Shown here one piece after another: positions 18,669-29,093 of a DNA stretch of 46,702 bases. Source of the DNA: an uncultured Bacilli bacterium (lineage in GTDB: Bacteria; Bacillota_I; Bacilli_A; RF39; UBA660); contig CANQTA010000005.1 in NCBI GenBank assembly GCA_947626655.1, forward strand, positions 1 through 46,702, written 5' to 3'. Made by a program: the position numbers and the translations under genes. The notes beneath the pieces are model-generated. The model had not been told where the DNA came from. It saw only the letters and a list, made by a program, of their open reading frames with translations, and did no database searches. Positions within the stretch are counted from its first letter, which is position 1; the number at the start of each line of letters is the position of its first letter.

Positions 18669-20834
18669 TTATTTTTCTTCTTTAACATTACTCTTAGCAG
18701 ACTTAGGTAAGGCTTCTTTACGTGATAAATTTAAACGGCCCCGATTATCATATCCTAATGATTTAACAATGATTTCATCACCCACTTTAACGATATCACT
18801 AGGTTTATTTACATGATTTTCAGCTAATTGCGATACATGCACCATTCCTTCACAACCAGGCCATAGTTCTACAAAACAACCAAAATCTTCTACTTTAACA
18901 ACTTTACCTGTATAAATTTTGCCTGTTTCTACTTCTCTTACGACGCTTTCAATCATTTCTCTGGTTTTCTTGATGATTTCTTCATCAGTATGATATATAA
19001 TTACGCGACCATCATCTTCTAAATCCACTTTAACAGCATTTTTATCATTAACTGATTTAACATGACTAGCATCTAAAATAATTTTTGTAATCATTTCGCC
19101 GCCACGACCAATAACATCTTTAATCTTTTCTGGATCAATAGTAAATGTTTCAATTTTGGGAGCATATTTAGATAATTCTTTCCGTGGTTCTTTAATAACG
19201 GTTTCAAATAAGTCTAATATTTGCATCCGGGCTTTTTTCGCTTGGGCTAGAGCTTCTTTTAAAATATCTTTATTAATACCAGCGATTTTAATATCCATTT
19301 GTAAAGCACAAATACCTTGCCGAGTTCCTGCTACTTTAAAATCCATATCTCCTAAATGATCTTCCATTCCTTGAATATCGGTTAAAATTGTATATTTATC
19401 ATTATTGGTAATTAGACCCATAGCAATACCAGCGACTGGAGCTTTGATTGGTACACCGGCAGCCATTAAAGATAAACAACCAGCACAAATACTAGCTTGA
19501 CTAGAAGAACCATTACTTTCTAATATTTCTGAAACTACTCTAATTGTATATGGAAATTCCTCTTCAGAAGGAATAACTTGTAACAAAGCTCTTTCTCCTA
19601 AAGCACCATGACCAATTTCTCTTCGACCTGGTGAACCATAACGACCGGTTTCTCCAACACTAAATTGAGGAAAGTTATAATGAAGCATAAATCTTTTTTC
19701 TTCCTCAATAGAAAGACCATCAAGCATTTGGGATTCTCCTAAAGCTCCTAAAGTAGTGATAGATAAGCTTTGAGTTTGCCCTCTTGTAAATAATGCAGAA
19801 CCATGTGTTCTTGGTAAAATATCAATCGCTGCACTAAGTGGTCTTATTTCATCCATCTTCCGGCCATCAATTCTAATATGTTCATCAACTACAATTCTTC
19901 TAAATACATCATATTGGACACTTTCAAATACTAAGGCTACTTTCGTTAATAATTCATTTAATTCCTCAGCTTTTAATATTTCTTCATTAGCTACTTTATA
20001 CTTTTCAATTAAATCTTCTTTTAGTTTATCAATGGTTCCATACATTTCAGCTTTATCTTTAATTCGCATCGCTTTATCTAAATCTTCTTCAACAGACTCT
20101 CTTATTTCTTCTCTTAATTCAGGTGTTATCTCTAGTTTTGGATAATCCATTTTTTCTTCGCCAATCTCGGCAATAATTTCTTGTTCAAAAGCTACTAATT
20201 TTTTAACTGCCTCATGACCAAATAGTAAAGCCTCTAACATATCATCTTCTGATACTTCTTTGCTACCAGCTTCAACCATATTAATGGCATCCATTGTTCC
20301 GGCAACAGTTAAATCAATATCACTATTTTCTAATTCTTCCACGGTTGGATCAATTATAAATTCTCCATTAACTCGTCCTACTTTAACAGCAGCTACGGGG
20401 CCATTAAATGGTATTTTACTAATACAAGTTGCTAAACTGGAACCAAATAAAGCCGTAAGTTCTGGTGAATTATCTTGATCAACACTTAAAACAGTATTGA
20501 CAATTTGAACCTCATTACGAAAATCATCAGGAAACAAAGGTCGCATTGGGCGATCAATCATTCTGGCCGCCAATGTTGCATTATCAGTTGGTCGTCCTTC
20601 TCTTTTAATAAATCCTCCCGGAATTTTGCCAACAGAATATAGCTTTTCATTATACAAAACCATTAAAGGAAAAAAATCAGATAATAAATTAGCATTTTTT
20701 GAGACAACGGCAGTACTTAAAATTACTGTATCATTGAATCTTACTAAAACTGCACCATGAGCTTGTTTAGCTAATTCGCCATGTTCCACAACTAATTTTC
20801 TTCCATAAAAATCTAATTCAAACACTCTCTTCAT
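18669..20834 (-). CDS. pnp: polyribonucleotide nucleotidyltransferase
   Basis: RNase PH domains, KH (IGRGGEMI) and S1 ([15 protein letters not shown]). Confidence 0.98.
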   Translation of the reverse strand: MKRVFELDFYGRKLVVEHGELAKQAHGAVLVRFNDTVILSTAVVSKNANLLSDFFPLMVLYNEKLYSVGKIPGGFIKREGRPTDNATLAARMIDRPMRPLFPDDFRNEVQIVNTVLSVDQDNSPELTALFGSSLATCISKIPFNGPVAAVKVGRVNGEFIIDPTVEELENSDIDLTVAGTMDAINMVEAGSKEVSEDDMLEALLFGHEAVKKLVAFEQEIIAEIGEEKMDYPKLEITPELREEIRESVEEDLDKAMRIKDKAEMYGTIDKLKEDLIEKYKVANEEILKAEELNELLTKVALVFESVQYDVFRRIVVDEHIRIDGRKMDEIRPLSAAIDILPRTHGSALFTRGQTQSLSITTLGALGESQMLDGLSIEEEKRFMLHYNFPQFSVGETGRYGSPGRREIGHGALGERALLQVIPSEEEFPYTIRVVSEILESNGSSSQASICAGCLSLMAAGVPIKAPVAGIAMGLITNNDKYTILTDIQGMEDHLGDMDFKVAGTRQGICALQMDIKIAGINKDILKEALAQAKKARMQILDLFETVIKEPRKELSKYAPKIETFTIDPEKIKDVIGRGGEMITKIILDASHVKSVNDKNAVKVDLEDDGRVIIYHTDEEIIKKTREMIESVVREVETGKIYTGKVVKVEDFGCFVELWPGCEGMVHVSQLAENHVNKPSDIVKVGDEIIVKSLGYDNRGRLNLSRKEALPKSAKSNVKEEK

Positions 20835-20844
20835 AAAATACCTT

Positions 20845-20882
20845 CTTTCTAAAATAAAAAGACACTAAAAATACGTGTCCTT
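20845..20882 (-). terminator. intrinsic terminator/attenuator between rpsO and pnp
   Basis: Minus strand GGACAC-gtattttta-GTGTC followed by T run. Confidence 0.65.
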
Positions 20883-20886
20883 TGTC

Positions 20887-21162
20887 TTATTTTCTTAAAT
20901 TTAATTTTTGAATTATTTTTCTGTAGCTTACTACATCAGTTTCTTTTAAGTAGTTAAGTAATTTTTTTCTTCTTCCTACTTTCATTAGTAAGCCTCTTTT
21001 AGAATGATAATCATGTTTATGTTGTTGCATATGTTCAGTTAAAGTATTAATTTCATTAGTTAATATTGCAATTTGAACTTCTGCAGAACCACAGTCTTTT
21101 TCATTCTTAGCAAATTCTTTAATAATTTTTGCTTTTGCTTCTTTACTTAAAGCCATAATCAT
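20887..21162 (-). CDS. rpsO: 30S ribosomal protein S15
   Basis: FAKNEKDCGSAEVQIAILTNEINTLTEHMQQHKHDYHSKRGLLMKVGRRKKLL; start probably 21156 (MALSKEAK). Confidence 0.98.
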   Translation of the reverse strand: MIMALSKEAKAKIIKEFAKNEKDCGSAEVQIAILTNEINTLTEHMQQHKHDYHSKRGLLMKVGRRKKLLNYLKETDVVSYRKIIQKLNLRK

Positions 21163-21240
21163 ATTTCCTTTCTATTAATCGGTTCAAACTGAGATGAAAA
21201 TCGGAAAACTTTTCCATCTAAGTTAAAACTTCCCTATAAT
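21163..21240 (-). promoter_or_regulatory. candidate rpsO 5' leader
   Basis: Minus strand GATGgAAAA-gttttccga-TTTTCATC hairpin downstream of TTTACT-17-TATAAT promoter-like sequence. Confidence 0.35.
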
Positions 21241-21325
21241 TATATTATAATTTTTTATAAAAGTAAATAATAATTGATTAAAAACATTTTTATTTTGGGT
21301 TTAAACCACTACAGAATAGCATTAA

Positions 21326-23872
21326 TTATTTTTTAATACTTTCTTTTAATTCATATAAATAATTTAAAGCTTCAATAGGAGTCATATTTAAAGGATTAAT
21401 ACTTTCTAACTTAGCTTTTAAATCATCAACCTTTCTCTCATCACTTTGAAATAAATCAAAAGATAATTGAACTTTATCATTGACATTTTCTTTTTTCTTA
21501 CTATTACTTTCATATTCTTTTAAAATTTCATCAGCTCTTGTGAGTAAACTTTCAGGCATTAAAGCTAACCTGGCTACATGAATACCATAACTTTTATCGA
21601 CCGCTCCATTTTGAACTTTATGTAAAAAAGTTATTTTACCTTCTTCTTCAATCGCCGCTACATGAATATTTTTTATCGTTTTATATTTTTTTTCTAAACT
21701 TGTTAATTCATGATAGTGAGTCGAAAATAAAGTTAAAGCTTTAATATTATCGGCAATATATTCTAGTATTGCTTGAGCTAAACTCATTCCATCATAAGTA
21801 GCAGTTCCTCTTCCTAACTCATCAAATATAATTAAACTTTGACTAGTTGCATTTACTAAAGCATTACGGGCTTCTTTCATCTCTATCATAAAAGTCGATT
21901 CACCACTTACTAAATCATCTGAGGCTCCAATACGAGTAAAAATTTTATCAATAATTGGTAAATTAGCTTTTTTAGCAGGAACAAAAGAACCAATTTGTGC
22001 CATAATTATAATAATAGCAATCTGTCGCATATAAGTAGATTTACCACTCATATTAGGACCAGTAATTAAAAGTGTTGAACTATCATTATTCATATGACAA
22101 TCATTTAAGACATAAGTATCACCATTAACTATTTCTACAACAGGATGACGTCCATCTACAATATCCAAAATTTTATCATTATTTAAAGTTGGTCTTACTA
22201 AATTTAATTCCTCACTACATATAGCTAAAGATAATAAAGCATCTATATTACTAATTATATCAGCAGTTTTCTTAATTTTTAATATTTCTTTTTTAATAAT
22301 ATTGCGAATTTCAATAAATAAATTATATTCTAAATCAATAATTTTTTCTTCAGCATTTAAAATAAGTGCTTCTTTTTCCTTTAATTCCGGAGAAATAAAT
22401 CTTTCGTAATTAGTTAATGTTTGTCTTCTTTCCCAACCTAAATTTGCTGGAATTTCTTTAGCTTGGGCTTTAGATACTTCAATAAAATAACCAAAAACTT
22501 TATTAAAACCTACTTTAATATTTTTAAGACCTGTTTCTTCTTTGATTTTATTTTCAAAATCTCTTAAGAAATTCTTTCCCCCACTTCTAATACTTTTAAG
22601 TTCATCTAACTCTTTATTATAACCATCTTTTATTAGATAACCTTCTTTAACACTTATTGGTGGATTTTCATACAAAGCACTTTCTAATAACATATAAATA
22701 TCTTGATGAGTATCCAAATTATCTGAAAAACCTAAACTTTCAATAATTTCTTTAATACGAGGTAACACTTTTAAACTAGCTTTAAACTGCAATAAATCAC
22801 GTCCATTTACTGAACCAGCATTAACTTTTCCACATAATCTTTCTAAATCATATATTTCATATAATAAATCTTTTAATTCATCTTTTAAAATAAAATTATT
22901 ATTAAGAGTTTCAATATAATCATATCTTTTATTTAAATCATTAATATCTTTTAAAGGATGCATTAAATAACTTTTTAATTTTCGTGACCCCATCGCTGTC
23001 TTACATTTATCTAAAAGCCAAATTAATGAATAAGTTCGTTCTTTCAATCTAATAGTTTCAAATAATTCTAAGTTCCGAACCGCATGTATATCCATTTCTA
23101 AATAATCTAATTTAGAGATAATATTACAATTATTAAAATGACTAATACTTTTTAATTCTTTAACAACTAAATAATAAAATAAGTGCTTAACTCCAGCTTT
23201 CATTCTTGCATCAGGTAAACTATCTAAGAAATGGATTTCATCAGTATAATATTCACTACTAAAATTAACATCGATACCATGCTTATTTTTAAGTAAATCG
23301 ACTAAAACAACATTTAAATTATCTAATAAAATAACTTCTTTGATTCCTAAACTTAATATTTCACTTAAAAGTTTTTCTGCATCTTTAGGTAATGTTAAAC
23401 TATTTAATTCACCAGTCGAAATATCAGCATAAGTTAATATATAAATATCGCTAAATTCTAAAATACTAGCAATATATGAATTATTTCTTTCATCTAATAG
23501 TTCAAAATCAGTAACCGTTCCTTTACTAATAACATCAACAACTCCCCTTTTTACTGTCTCTTTAGTTGATTTAGGATCTTCTAATTGTTCACAAATAGCT
23601 ACCCGATAACCTTTATTAACTAATTTTTCCAAATAAGCTTTAACAGCATGATAAGGAACCCCACACATTGGTACTCTTTCATCTAAACCAGCTGATTTAC
23701 CAGTCAAAGTTAATTCCAATTCCCGAGAAGCAATAATACCATCTTCAAAAAATAATTCATAAAAATCACCAAGACGAAAAAATAAAAGTTCTTCTTTATA
23801 TTGATCTTTTATTTCCATATATTGTTTCATCATTGGACTAAGTTTTGATCTATCTACTTCATTTCTTTTCAT
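21326..23872 (-). CDS. mutS: DNA mismatch repair protein MutS
   Basis: LLITGPNMSGKSTYMRQIA; FDELGRGTATYDGMSLA; N-terminal YKEELLFFRLGDFYELF. Confidence 0.98.
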   Translation of the reverse strand: MKRNEVDRSKLSPMMKQYMEIKDQYKEELLFFRLGDFYELFFEDGIIASRELELTLTGKSAGLDERVPMCGVPYHAVKAYLEKLVNKGYRVAICEQLEDPKSTKETVKRGVVDVISKGTVTDFELLDERNNSYIASILEFSDIYILTYADISTGELNSLTLPKDAEKLLSEILSLGIKEVILLDNLNVVLVDLLKNKHGIDVNFSSEYYTDEIHFLDSLPDARMKAGVKHLFYYLVVKELKSISHFNNCNIISKLDYLEMDIHAVRNLELFETIRLKERTYSLIWLLDKCKTAMGSRKLKSYLMHPLKDINDLNKRYDYIETLNNNFILKDELKDLLYEIYDLERLCGKVNAGSVNGRDLLQFKASLKVLPRIKEIIESLGFSDNLDTHQDIYMLLESALYENPPISVKEGYLIKDGYNKELDELKSIRSGGKNFLRDFENKIKEETGLKNIKVGFNKVFGYFIEVSKAQAKEIPANLGWERRQTLTNYERFISPELKEKEALILNAEEKIIDLEYNLFIEIRNIIKKEILKIKKTADIISNIDALLSLAICSEELNLVRPTLNNDKILDIVDGRHPVVEIVNGDTYVLNDCHMNNDSSTLLITGPNMSGKSTYMRQIAIIIIMAQIGSFVPAKKANLPIIDKIFTRIGASDDLVSGESTFMIEMKEARNALVNATSQSLIIFDELGRGTATYDGMSLAQAILEYIADNIKALTLFSTHYHELTSLEKKYKTIKNIHVAAIEEEGKITFLHKVQNGAVDKSYGIHVARLALMPESLLTRADEILKEYESNSKKKENVNDKVQLSFDLFQSDERKVDDLKAKLESINPLNMTPIEALNYLYELKESIKK

Positions 23873-23962
23873 GCAATCTATTATACTATTTTATTATTCT
23901 ATTTACAATTAATTTTTTTTATTTTCAACAAAAAAACTGCCCCTTTAAGGACAGATATATAA

Positions 23963-26221
23963 TTACTCTTCTGGTGGTGTTGCACTAGCTTTTAATTCAT
24001 TAATTTTATTTTCTAAATAGTTAAAATAATTACTTTTAATTGCTGTACTACTCATCGAAATTTTTAAAGAAATTATATTATTGATTTCTTGAATTTCTTC
24101 AGTTGTATAAGTTTTATCAGTATAGTAAGTAATATTACTAGTTGAAGCATTATAATAAGCAATTTCATTTTTCCAAGAGCCATCGGCAAATACTACTCGT
24201 GATTCATATTCTTTACTTAACAAATCAGTGCCTGCATAAAGACGTGGATCAAAATCTAAATTTAAAAGATTAGCAACTGTTGGCGTTAAATTTATATAAG
24301 AAGAATATTCACTAAAAGTATGAGGTTTCATAGTTGGATTATAAATAACAAAAGGAGTTTTTTCAATCTCATAGTCATTTAAATCATGATCAACAATTTC
24401 CGAAACATATTTTTTACTTAAAGCATATGGATAATGATCACCAGTTAACACTATTACGGTATCATTTAATTTACCAGCTTTTTCTAATTTATCTAACATA
24501 ATACCAAAAGCATTATCTAAAACTTTTAATTTAGATAAATATCTACTAACTGTACTTGAATAACCTTTTTCCTTAAATTCATCTTGATAAAGGTCCCCAT
24601 AAGTAGAAGAAATGCTATAAGGTTGATGCGATGTTACAGTTGTAAGCCAAGTCATAAATGGTTTACCACTATCATCACTTAATAATATATCCATGGCTTT
24701 TTCAAAAAATTCTTCATCACTTGGCCACTCACCATATGTTGAAGTAGTTTCAATATCTAAGTTATTAGCATTATAGTATTTACCACTACCCATATTAGGA
24801 TGAATAGTTTTTCTTTTATAATACCACTCCACAAAATCATGCATACTTGAAGTATTATAACCTTTATTATTAAATAAATTAAAAATGGCTTCAAAATAAG
24901 TATTATTTTTATAAACATTAGAAGTACAAGTATTATAAATAGAAAATAATCCACTCATCGCACTAAATTCATTATTGCCTGTAGCACAACTATTTCTAGG
25001 GGAATAATTATTTTCCCAATGCCACCCCTTACTATACATTTTATAGAAATTAGGAAAGTATTCAGGATTAATAATAGCTTCGTTTACTGATTCCATCAAA
25101 ATAACAATGACGTTTTTACCTTCAAACATTCCTGTATAATCATTATAATCAGTTACTTTTTGAGCTGAAAAATAATTATTTAAACTAAGATATTTCTTAT
25201 CAGTTTCATTAGCTGCTAAAATATCTAAATACTCATCTACTTCTCTACTCACAACTTTTTCAGGTTCATTATTTGGTTTAACAATTTCACTTGTTATATC
25301 TACAGGAAAGACAAAGGTCTTAAAATCTAATATACCAAAGACAACCGTACCAAATTGATTAACGGCTACTGTTGGAACATCTGGATTATTAAATAATTTC
25401 TTATTACTTTTAATTTGTAAAGGATTTTGCATAAAAGGTATAACTAAACTACTATAATAAATACCTCCAAATAATAGCAAAATAATCAAATAATATAAAA
25501 TATTTAAACCTTTTTTAGGACGTAAATAAGTGCATTTTTTATTAATAAAAAGATAATAAAGCAAAATTAAAATAAAAGGAATAAAAATTATATGATAAAT
25601 AGGTCGAAAAGACATAAAATAATCATAGACATAATCTTTAACTGCTCCAAATTGACTGGAAGTATGAAAAGAAATATAAACTCCTAAATAATTAATAAAA
25701 CCTAATTGACACCAAGTATAAATTGTATACAAAAAGATAAAAACTAGTAAAATTGTATTACGTAACCATTTTCTTTTTGTTAAAACAGCTAAGCCATTAA
25801 TAATTAACGATATTATTATAGTACTAATTAAAATACGTAAACTTGCAAAACTAAAAATAGCAAATTTATTAACGACTTTAAATAACATCTCAATAAAAAA
25901 TAAACTCAAAGTGACTAAAATTGTATTGATTACAAAAGAATCTTTTTGCCAAAATTTAAAATAACTATTCTTTTTAGGAACTTCCTTAACAGTTAATTCT
26001 TTTTCTGGTTCTCTTATTTTTTTTACATCTTTTTCTTCTGTTAATTTTTTAGTTGTTTTTACTTCTTTAGTAATTTTTTCTTCTGGCTTTGCCTCTTTTT
26101 TCGTATTTACTTTTTTAGAAGATAAATTATTATTTTTCGTTACTTTCTTTGAATTATTTTTCTTACTATTTTTATTATTTTTTGAATTTTTATTGTTTTG
26201 CTTCTTCTTTGTGTTTGCCAT
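23963..26221 (-). CDS. LTA synthase/sulfatase-family membrane protein
   Basis: Five TMs then sulfatase domain: VIVILMESVNE...CATGNNEFSAMSG...VIVLTGDHYPY; Lys/Asn-rich N-terminal tail. Confidence 0.9.
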   Translation of the reverse strand: MANTKKKQNNKNSKNNKNSKKNNSKKVTKNNNLSSKKVNTKKEAKPEEKITKEVKTTKKLTEEKDVKKIREPEKELTVKEVPKKNSYFKFWQKDSFVINTILVTLSLFFIEMLFKVVNKFAIFSFASLRILISTIIISLIINGLAVLTKRKWLRNTILLVFIFLYTIYTWCQLGFINYLGVYISFHTSSQFGAVKDYVYDYFMSFRPIYHIIFIPFILILLYYLFINKKCTYLRPKKGLNILYYLIILLLFGGIYYSSLVIPFMQNPLQIKSNKKLFNNPDVPTVAVNQFGTVVFGILDFKTFVFPVDITSEIVKPNNEPEKVVSREVDEYLDILAANETDKKYLSLNNYFSAQKVTDYNDYTGMFEGKNVIVILMESVNEAIINPEYFPNFYKMYSKGWHWENNYSPRNSCATGNNEFSAMSGLFSIYNTCTSNVYKNNTYFEAIFNLFNNKGYNTSSMHDFVEWYYKRKTIHPNMGSGKYYNANNLDIETTSTYGEWPSDEEFFEKAMDILLSDDSGKPFMTWLTTVTSHQPYSISSTYGDLYQDEFKEKGYSSTVSRYLSKLKVLDNAFGIMLDKLEKAGKLNDTVIVLTGDHYPYALSKKYVSEIVDHDLNDYEIEKTPFVIYNPTMKPHTFSEYSSYINLTPTVANLLNLDFDPRLYAGTDLLSKEYESRVVFADGSWKNEIAYYNASTSNITYYTDKTYTTEEIQEINNIISLKISMSSTAIKSNYFNYLENKINELKASATPPEE

Positions 26222-26846
26222 CTGTACTACTACTTCCTTTCAATAATTCACTTATAGGACGAAAAGTTTTCCTATAACAATCTATTATACCATATTCTTT
26301 GATAAGCTCAATATGTCTTTTGGTTGGATAACCCTTATGATTCTTAAATTCATACATTGGATATTTTTGATCTAATTCAAGCATTATACGATCACGCGTT
26401 ACTTTGGCAATAACCGATGCGGCTGCAATATTCAAACTTAAAGCATCACCATGAATAATTGGCATTACAGGTACATCTCGATCCATTTTCATAGCATCAG
26501 TTAAAATATATTCTGGTTTTATTTTTAAATTATCTAAAGCAATATGCATAGCTTTCCGTGAAGCTTCTAAAATATTTATTTCATCTATTTCTGTATTAGA
26601 AACAATACCTACCCCAACACTTATAGCTTCTTGCATTATAATTTGATAAAATTTATCTCTTTTTTTAGCACTTAATTGTTTAGAATCATTTAAACCCTCT
26701 AAATGATAATTTTGGGGAAGTATAACTGCTGCTGCAACAACGGGACCAGCCAAAGGACCCCGACCAGCTTCATCAACTCCTGCTATTAACTTAAAACCTT
26801 TTTTATACAATTCTTTCTCATACTTTAATAAATCAATATCCTTCAT
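26190..26846 (-). CDS. rnhB: ribonuclease HII
   Basis: IAGVDEAGRGPLAGPVVAAAVIL. Confidence 0.97.
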   Translation of the reverse strand: MKDIDLLKYEKELYKKGFKLIAGVDEAGRGPLAGPVVAAAVILPQNYHLEGLNDSKQLSAKKRDKFYQIIMQEAISVGVGIVSNTEIDEINILEASRKAMHIALDNLKIKPEYILTDAMKMDRDVPVMPIIHGDALSLNIAAASVIAKVTRDRIMLELDQKYPMYEFKNHKGYPTKRHIELIKEYGIIDCYRKTFRPISELLKGSSSTDGKHKEEAKQ

Positions 26847-26852
26847 ATAAAC

Positions 26853-27701
26853 CTACAATACATCTAAAGTAATATTTCTAATATTACCACTTATTAAATC
26901 ATTATATACTCTATTACTAACCTTTTCATAATCTATTTCATTATTTTGAAAAGCCCCAATTTTTTTCGCTATTTCTGCATATATTTCTAATACTTCTTTT
27001 TGAGTTACCCCATATCTTTCTTCTAATAGATGCGGATACAAATTAGTTAAAGTATTTAAAATATAGACACAAATCTCATCAATATTTAAAACTTCTTTTT
27101 TAATACTACCAGTAGCAGCTAAATTAAGAGCTACTTTCTCTTCTTCAAGTTTAGGCCATAAAATACCAGGTGTATCTAAAAGAACAATTCCTAAATCAGT
27201 TTTTAAATAGTTTAAATCTTTAGTTACTCCCGGTCTATTTTCTACACTCACACTTTTTTTACCAGTCATTTTATTGATTAATGTACTTTTCCCAACATTA
27301 GGAACACCTATTACAACTGCCCGAATTGTTTTTTCTTTTAAACCTTTACTTAATCTTTTGGCTTGAATAGCTTTAGTAATTTCGTAGGTAGATGTTATAA
27401 CTTTTTTATAGTCTTTATCTTCCTTTAAATCTACCAATAATACAGTATAACCCAATTTTTCATAATATTCAACCCATTTTTGGGTTACTTTTAAGTCACA
27501 TAAATCCTTTTTAGTCATAATTAAAATTCTCTTTTTATTTTTTATTAAACTATCAATATCTTTAATTTTACTCGAATAAGGTATTCTTGCATCAATTACT
27601 TCGTATACTATATCAATATTTTGCAATTCAGCCGTTATTTTCCTTCTAGTTTTAGCCATATGCCCAGGATACCAGTTGATATTGGTTTTATTTTCATTCA
27701 T
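26853..27701 (-). CDS. rbgA: ribosome biogenesis GTPase (YlqF/RbgA)
   Basis: INWYPGHMAKTRRKI; circularly permuted GTPase motifs TKKDL, GVPNVGKST, DTPG; true start ATG 27701 after GGAAGTG. Confidence 0.94.
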   Translation of the reverse strand: MNENKTNINWYPGHMAKTRRKITAELQNIDIVYEVIDARIPYSSKIKDIDSLIKNKKRILIMTKKDLCDLKVTQKWVEYYEKLGYTVLLVDLKEDKDYKKVITSTYEITKAIQAKRLSKGLKEKTIRAVVIGVPNVGKSTLINKMTGKKSVSVENRPGVTKDLNYLKTDLGIVLLDTPGILWPKLEEEKVALNLAATGSIKKEVLNIDEICVYILNTLTNLYPHLLEERYGVTQKEVLEIYAEIAKKIGAFQNNEIDYEKVSNRVYNDLISGNIRNITLDVL

Positions 27702-28071
27702 TTTTATCACTTCCAATTTCTTTAATATTTTATCATTTTCAAGGAATTTATCAAAATTCGAAATTAATAATACGTCTTGTTTTTTCCTAAATTTATCATT
27801 ATTCATTATATGCAAGTTCTTGAGCAACCTTATGAGAAGATTTTCCAGAGTTATGTAATATTTCCCTTCCATTAAATTGTAAGAAAGCATTAAGTTTTTC
27901 TATCCAATCATTCATAGTCATTGCATTATGATTTTCTGCTTGCAATTCAGCATAATCTAAATACATTGTAACAATTCTATTTAAATCTTTTAATTCTTTT
28001 TCCGTTAAATAATTTTTAGCAATATCTACATCATATCTATAAATTGGTCCTTTTTTGTCTACTTTCTTTAT
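27702..28071 (-). pseudogene. RhuM-family protein remnant, 5' truncated and frameshifted, fused in frame to rbgA
   Basis: Frame 1: IKKVDKKGPIYRYDVDIAKNYLTEKELKDLNRIVTMYLDYAELQAENHNAMTMNDWIEKLNAFLQFNGREILHNSGKSSHKVAQELAYNE*; frame 2: NNDKFRKKQDVLLISNFDKFLENDKILKKLEVIK, then rbgA MNENK. Confidence 0.8.
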
Positions 28072-28113
28072 TTATAAGGGCTTGTTAAAGTGTTTCCATA
28101 AATTCGTATCAAT

Positions 28114-28142
28114 CAGTTAATGTTCATTTTATTTTCATTCAT
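28114..28142 (-). repeat. relic duplicate of rbgA 5' end
   Basis: ATGAATGAAAATAAAATGAACATTAACTGA (MNENKMNIN*) versus rbgA ATGAATGAAAATAAAACCAATATCAACTGG (MNENKTNINW). Confidence 0.6.
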
Positions 28143-28160
28143 TTTAAATTGTTTCTTAAA

Positions 28161-29054
28161 TTATTTAATTTCTTCAAGTTTTTCATATACTTTATTTTCC
28201 AATTTTTTCTTTTCTCTTTCAAGTTCTTTTAAACTTTTCTTTGGGGTTGGCATTTCTTCAGGCATCATTCCACCAATATCTTGAATAGCTTTTCTCACCT
28301 TTCTACCAACTTCGTAATGAACTGCATTGGCATTATCTTCTCCTTTTACGTTGTCGCGTATTAATCTCTGTTTTGTTTGATTTATTCTAAATAAATTAGC
28401 CACTAGTTCATCTTCATTCATATTATCTAATATATCTTCTCTATAACGTAATTTCTTTCTTTTAAAAATATCATCAGCTGTTTCACCATTATATAATCCT
28501 CTATAACCTGCATTATGAAATTCTGCCATATTTTTAACACCAGCAGATAAAGCGACTTTTTGGAGGGTGTAATTACCTTGTCTAGTTAACTTTCTTTGAT
28601 ACAATCTTTTTCCATCATCTGATAATGCTTCATATTCTTGTTCGGTAATTTCCTGTTTTCTTGTTTGAATAGCAAAATAAGTTTGTCCTAAAGCAATAAC
28701 TTCTTTACTCGGATCAGCATTTTGCATTATTAAATAACATGCATATCTTGAAAGCTTATATTCAGAAACTTTTCTTTTTGCTTTCTTTCCTATTTCTATC
28801 ATTTTGTTGACTTCAACAAAATGATCTAATACATTAAATTTACTATTTTCACAAGACGTTATAGCTTTGTCAATTACTACTTTAAAATTTCGCCATTCTT
28901 TATAATCCAATGCCTTTTGTAATTCCCGTGCATACCAATATTCATTTCCGTATTCATCTAAATGTTTTATACTTTCAAAAATACTATCAGTATATTTATC
29001 ATTTAAAACTTTATTTACTATTTTATTTTTTGATTTATTTACCATATAAGTCAC
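28161..29054 (-). CDS. dinD: DNA-damage-inducible protein D (DinD-like)
   Basis: EYWYARELQKALDYKEWRNFKVVIDKAITSCENS...LSRYACYLIMQNADPSKEVIALGQTYFAIQTRKQE; GTG 29054 or ATG 29045 start. Confidence 0.9.
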   Translation of the reverse strand: MTYMVNKSKNKIVNKVLNDKYTDSIFESIKHLDEYGNEYWYARELQKALDYKEWRNFKVVIDKAITSCENSKFNVLDHFVEVNKMIEIGKKAKRKVSEYKLSRYACYLIMQNADPSKEVIALGQTYFAIQTRKQEITEQEYEALSDDGKRLYQRKLTRQGNYTLQKVALSAGVKNMAEFHNAGYRGLYNGETADDIFKRKKLRYREDILDNMNEDELVANLFRINQTKQRLIRDNVKGEDNANAVHYEVGRKVRKAIQDIGGMMPEEMPTPKKSLKELEREKKKLENKVYEKLEEIK

Positions 29055-29093
29055 ATCCTTTCATAAATCTTTTTATCATAAAATTTGCAAAAT

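Noticed and set aside
24757-24954. Minus-strand 65-aa ORF within the LTA-synthase-like gene
   Set aside because: Alternative frame inside a conserved sulfatase domain
27702-27890. N-terminal extension of RbgA in the ORF track
   Set aside because: It is in-frame rhuM remnant; the SD and conserved MNENKTNINWYPGHM start support ATG at 27701
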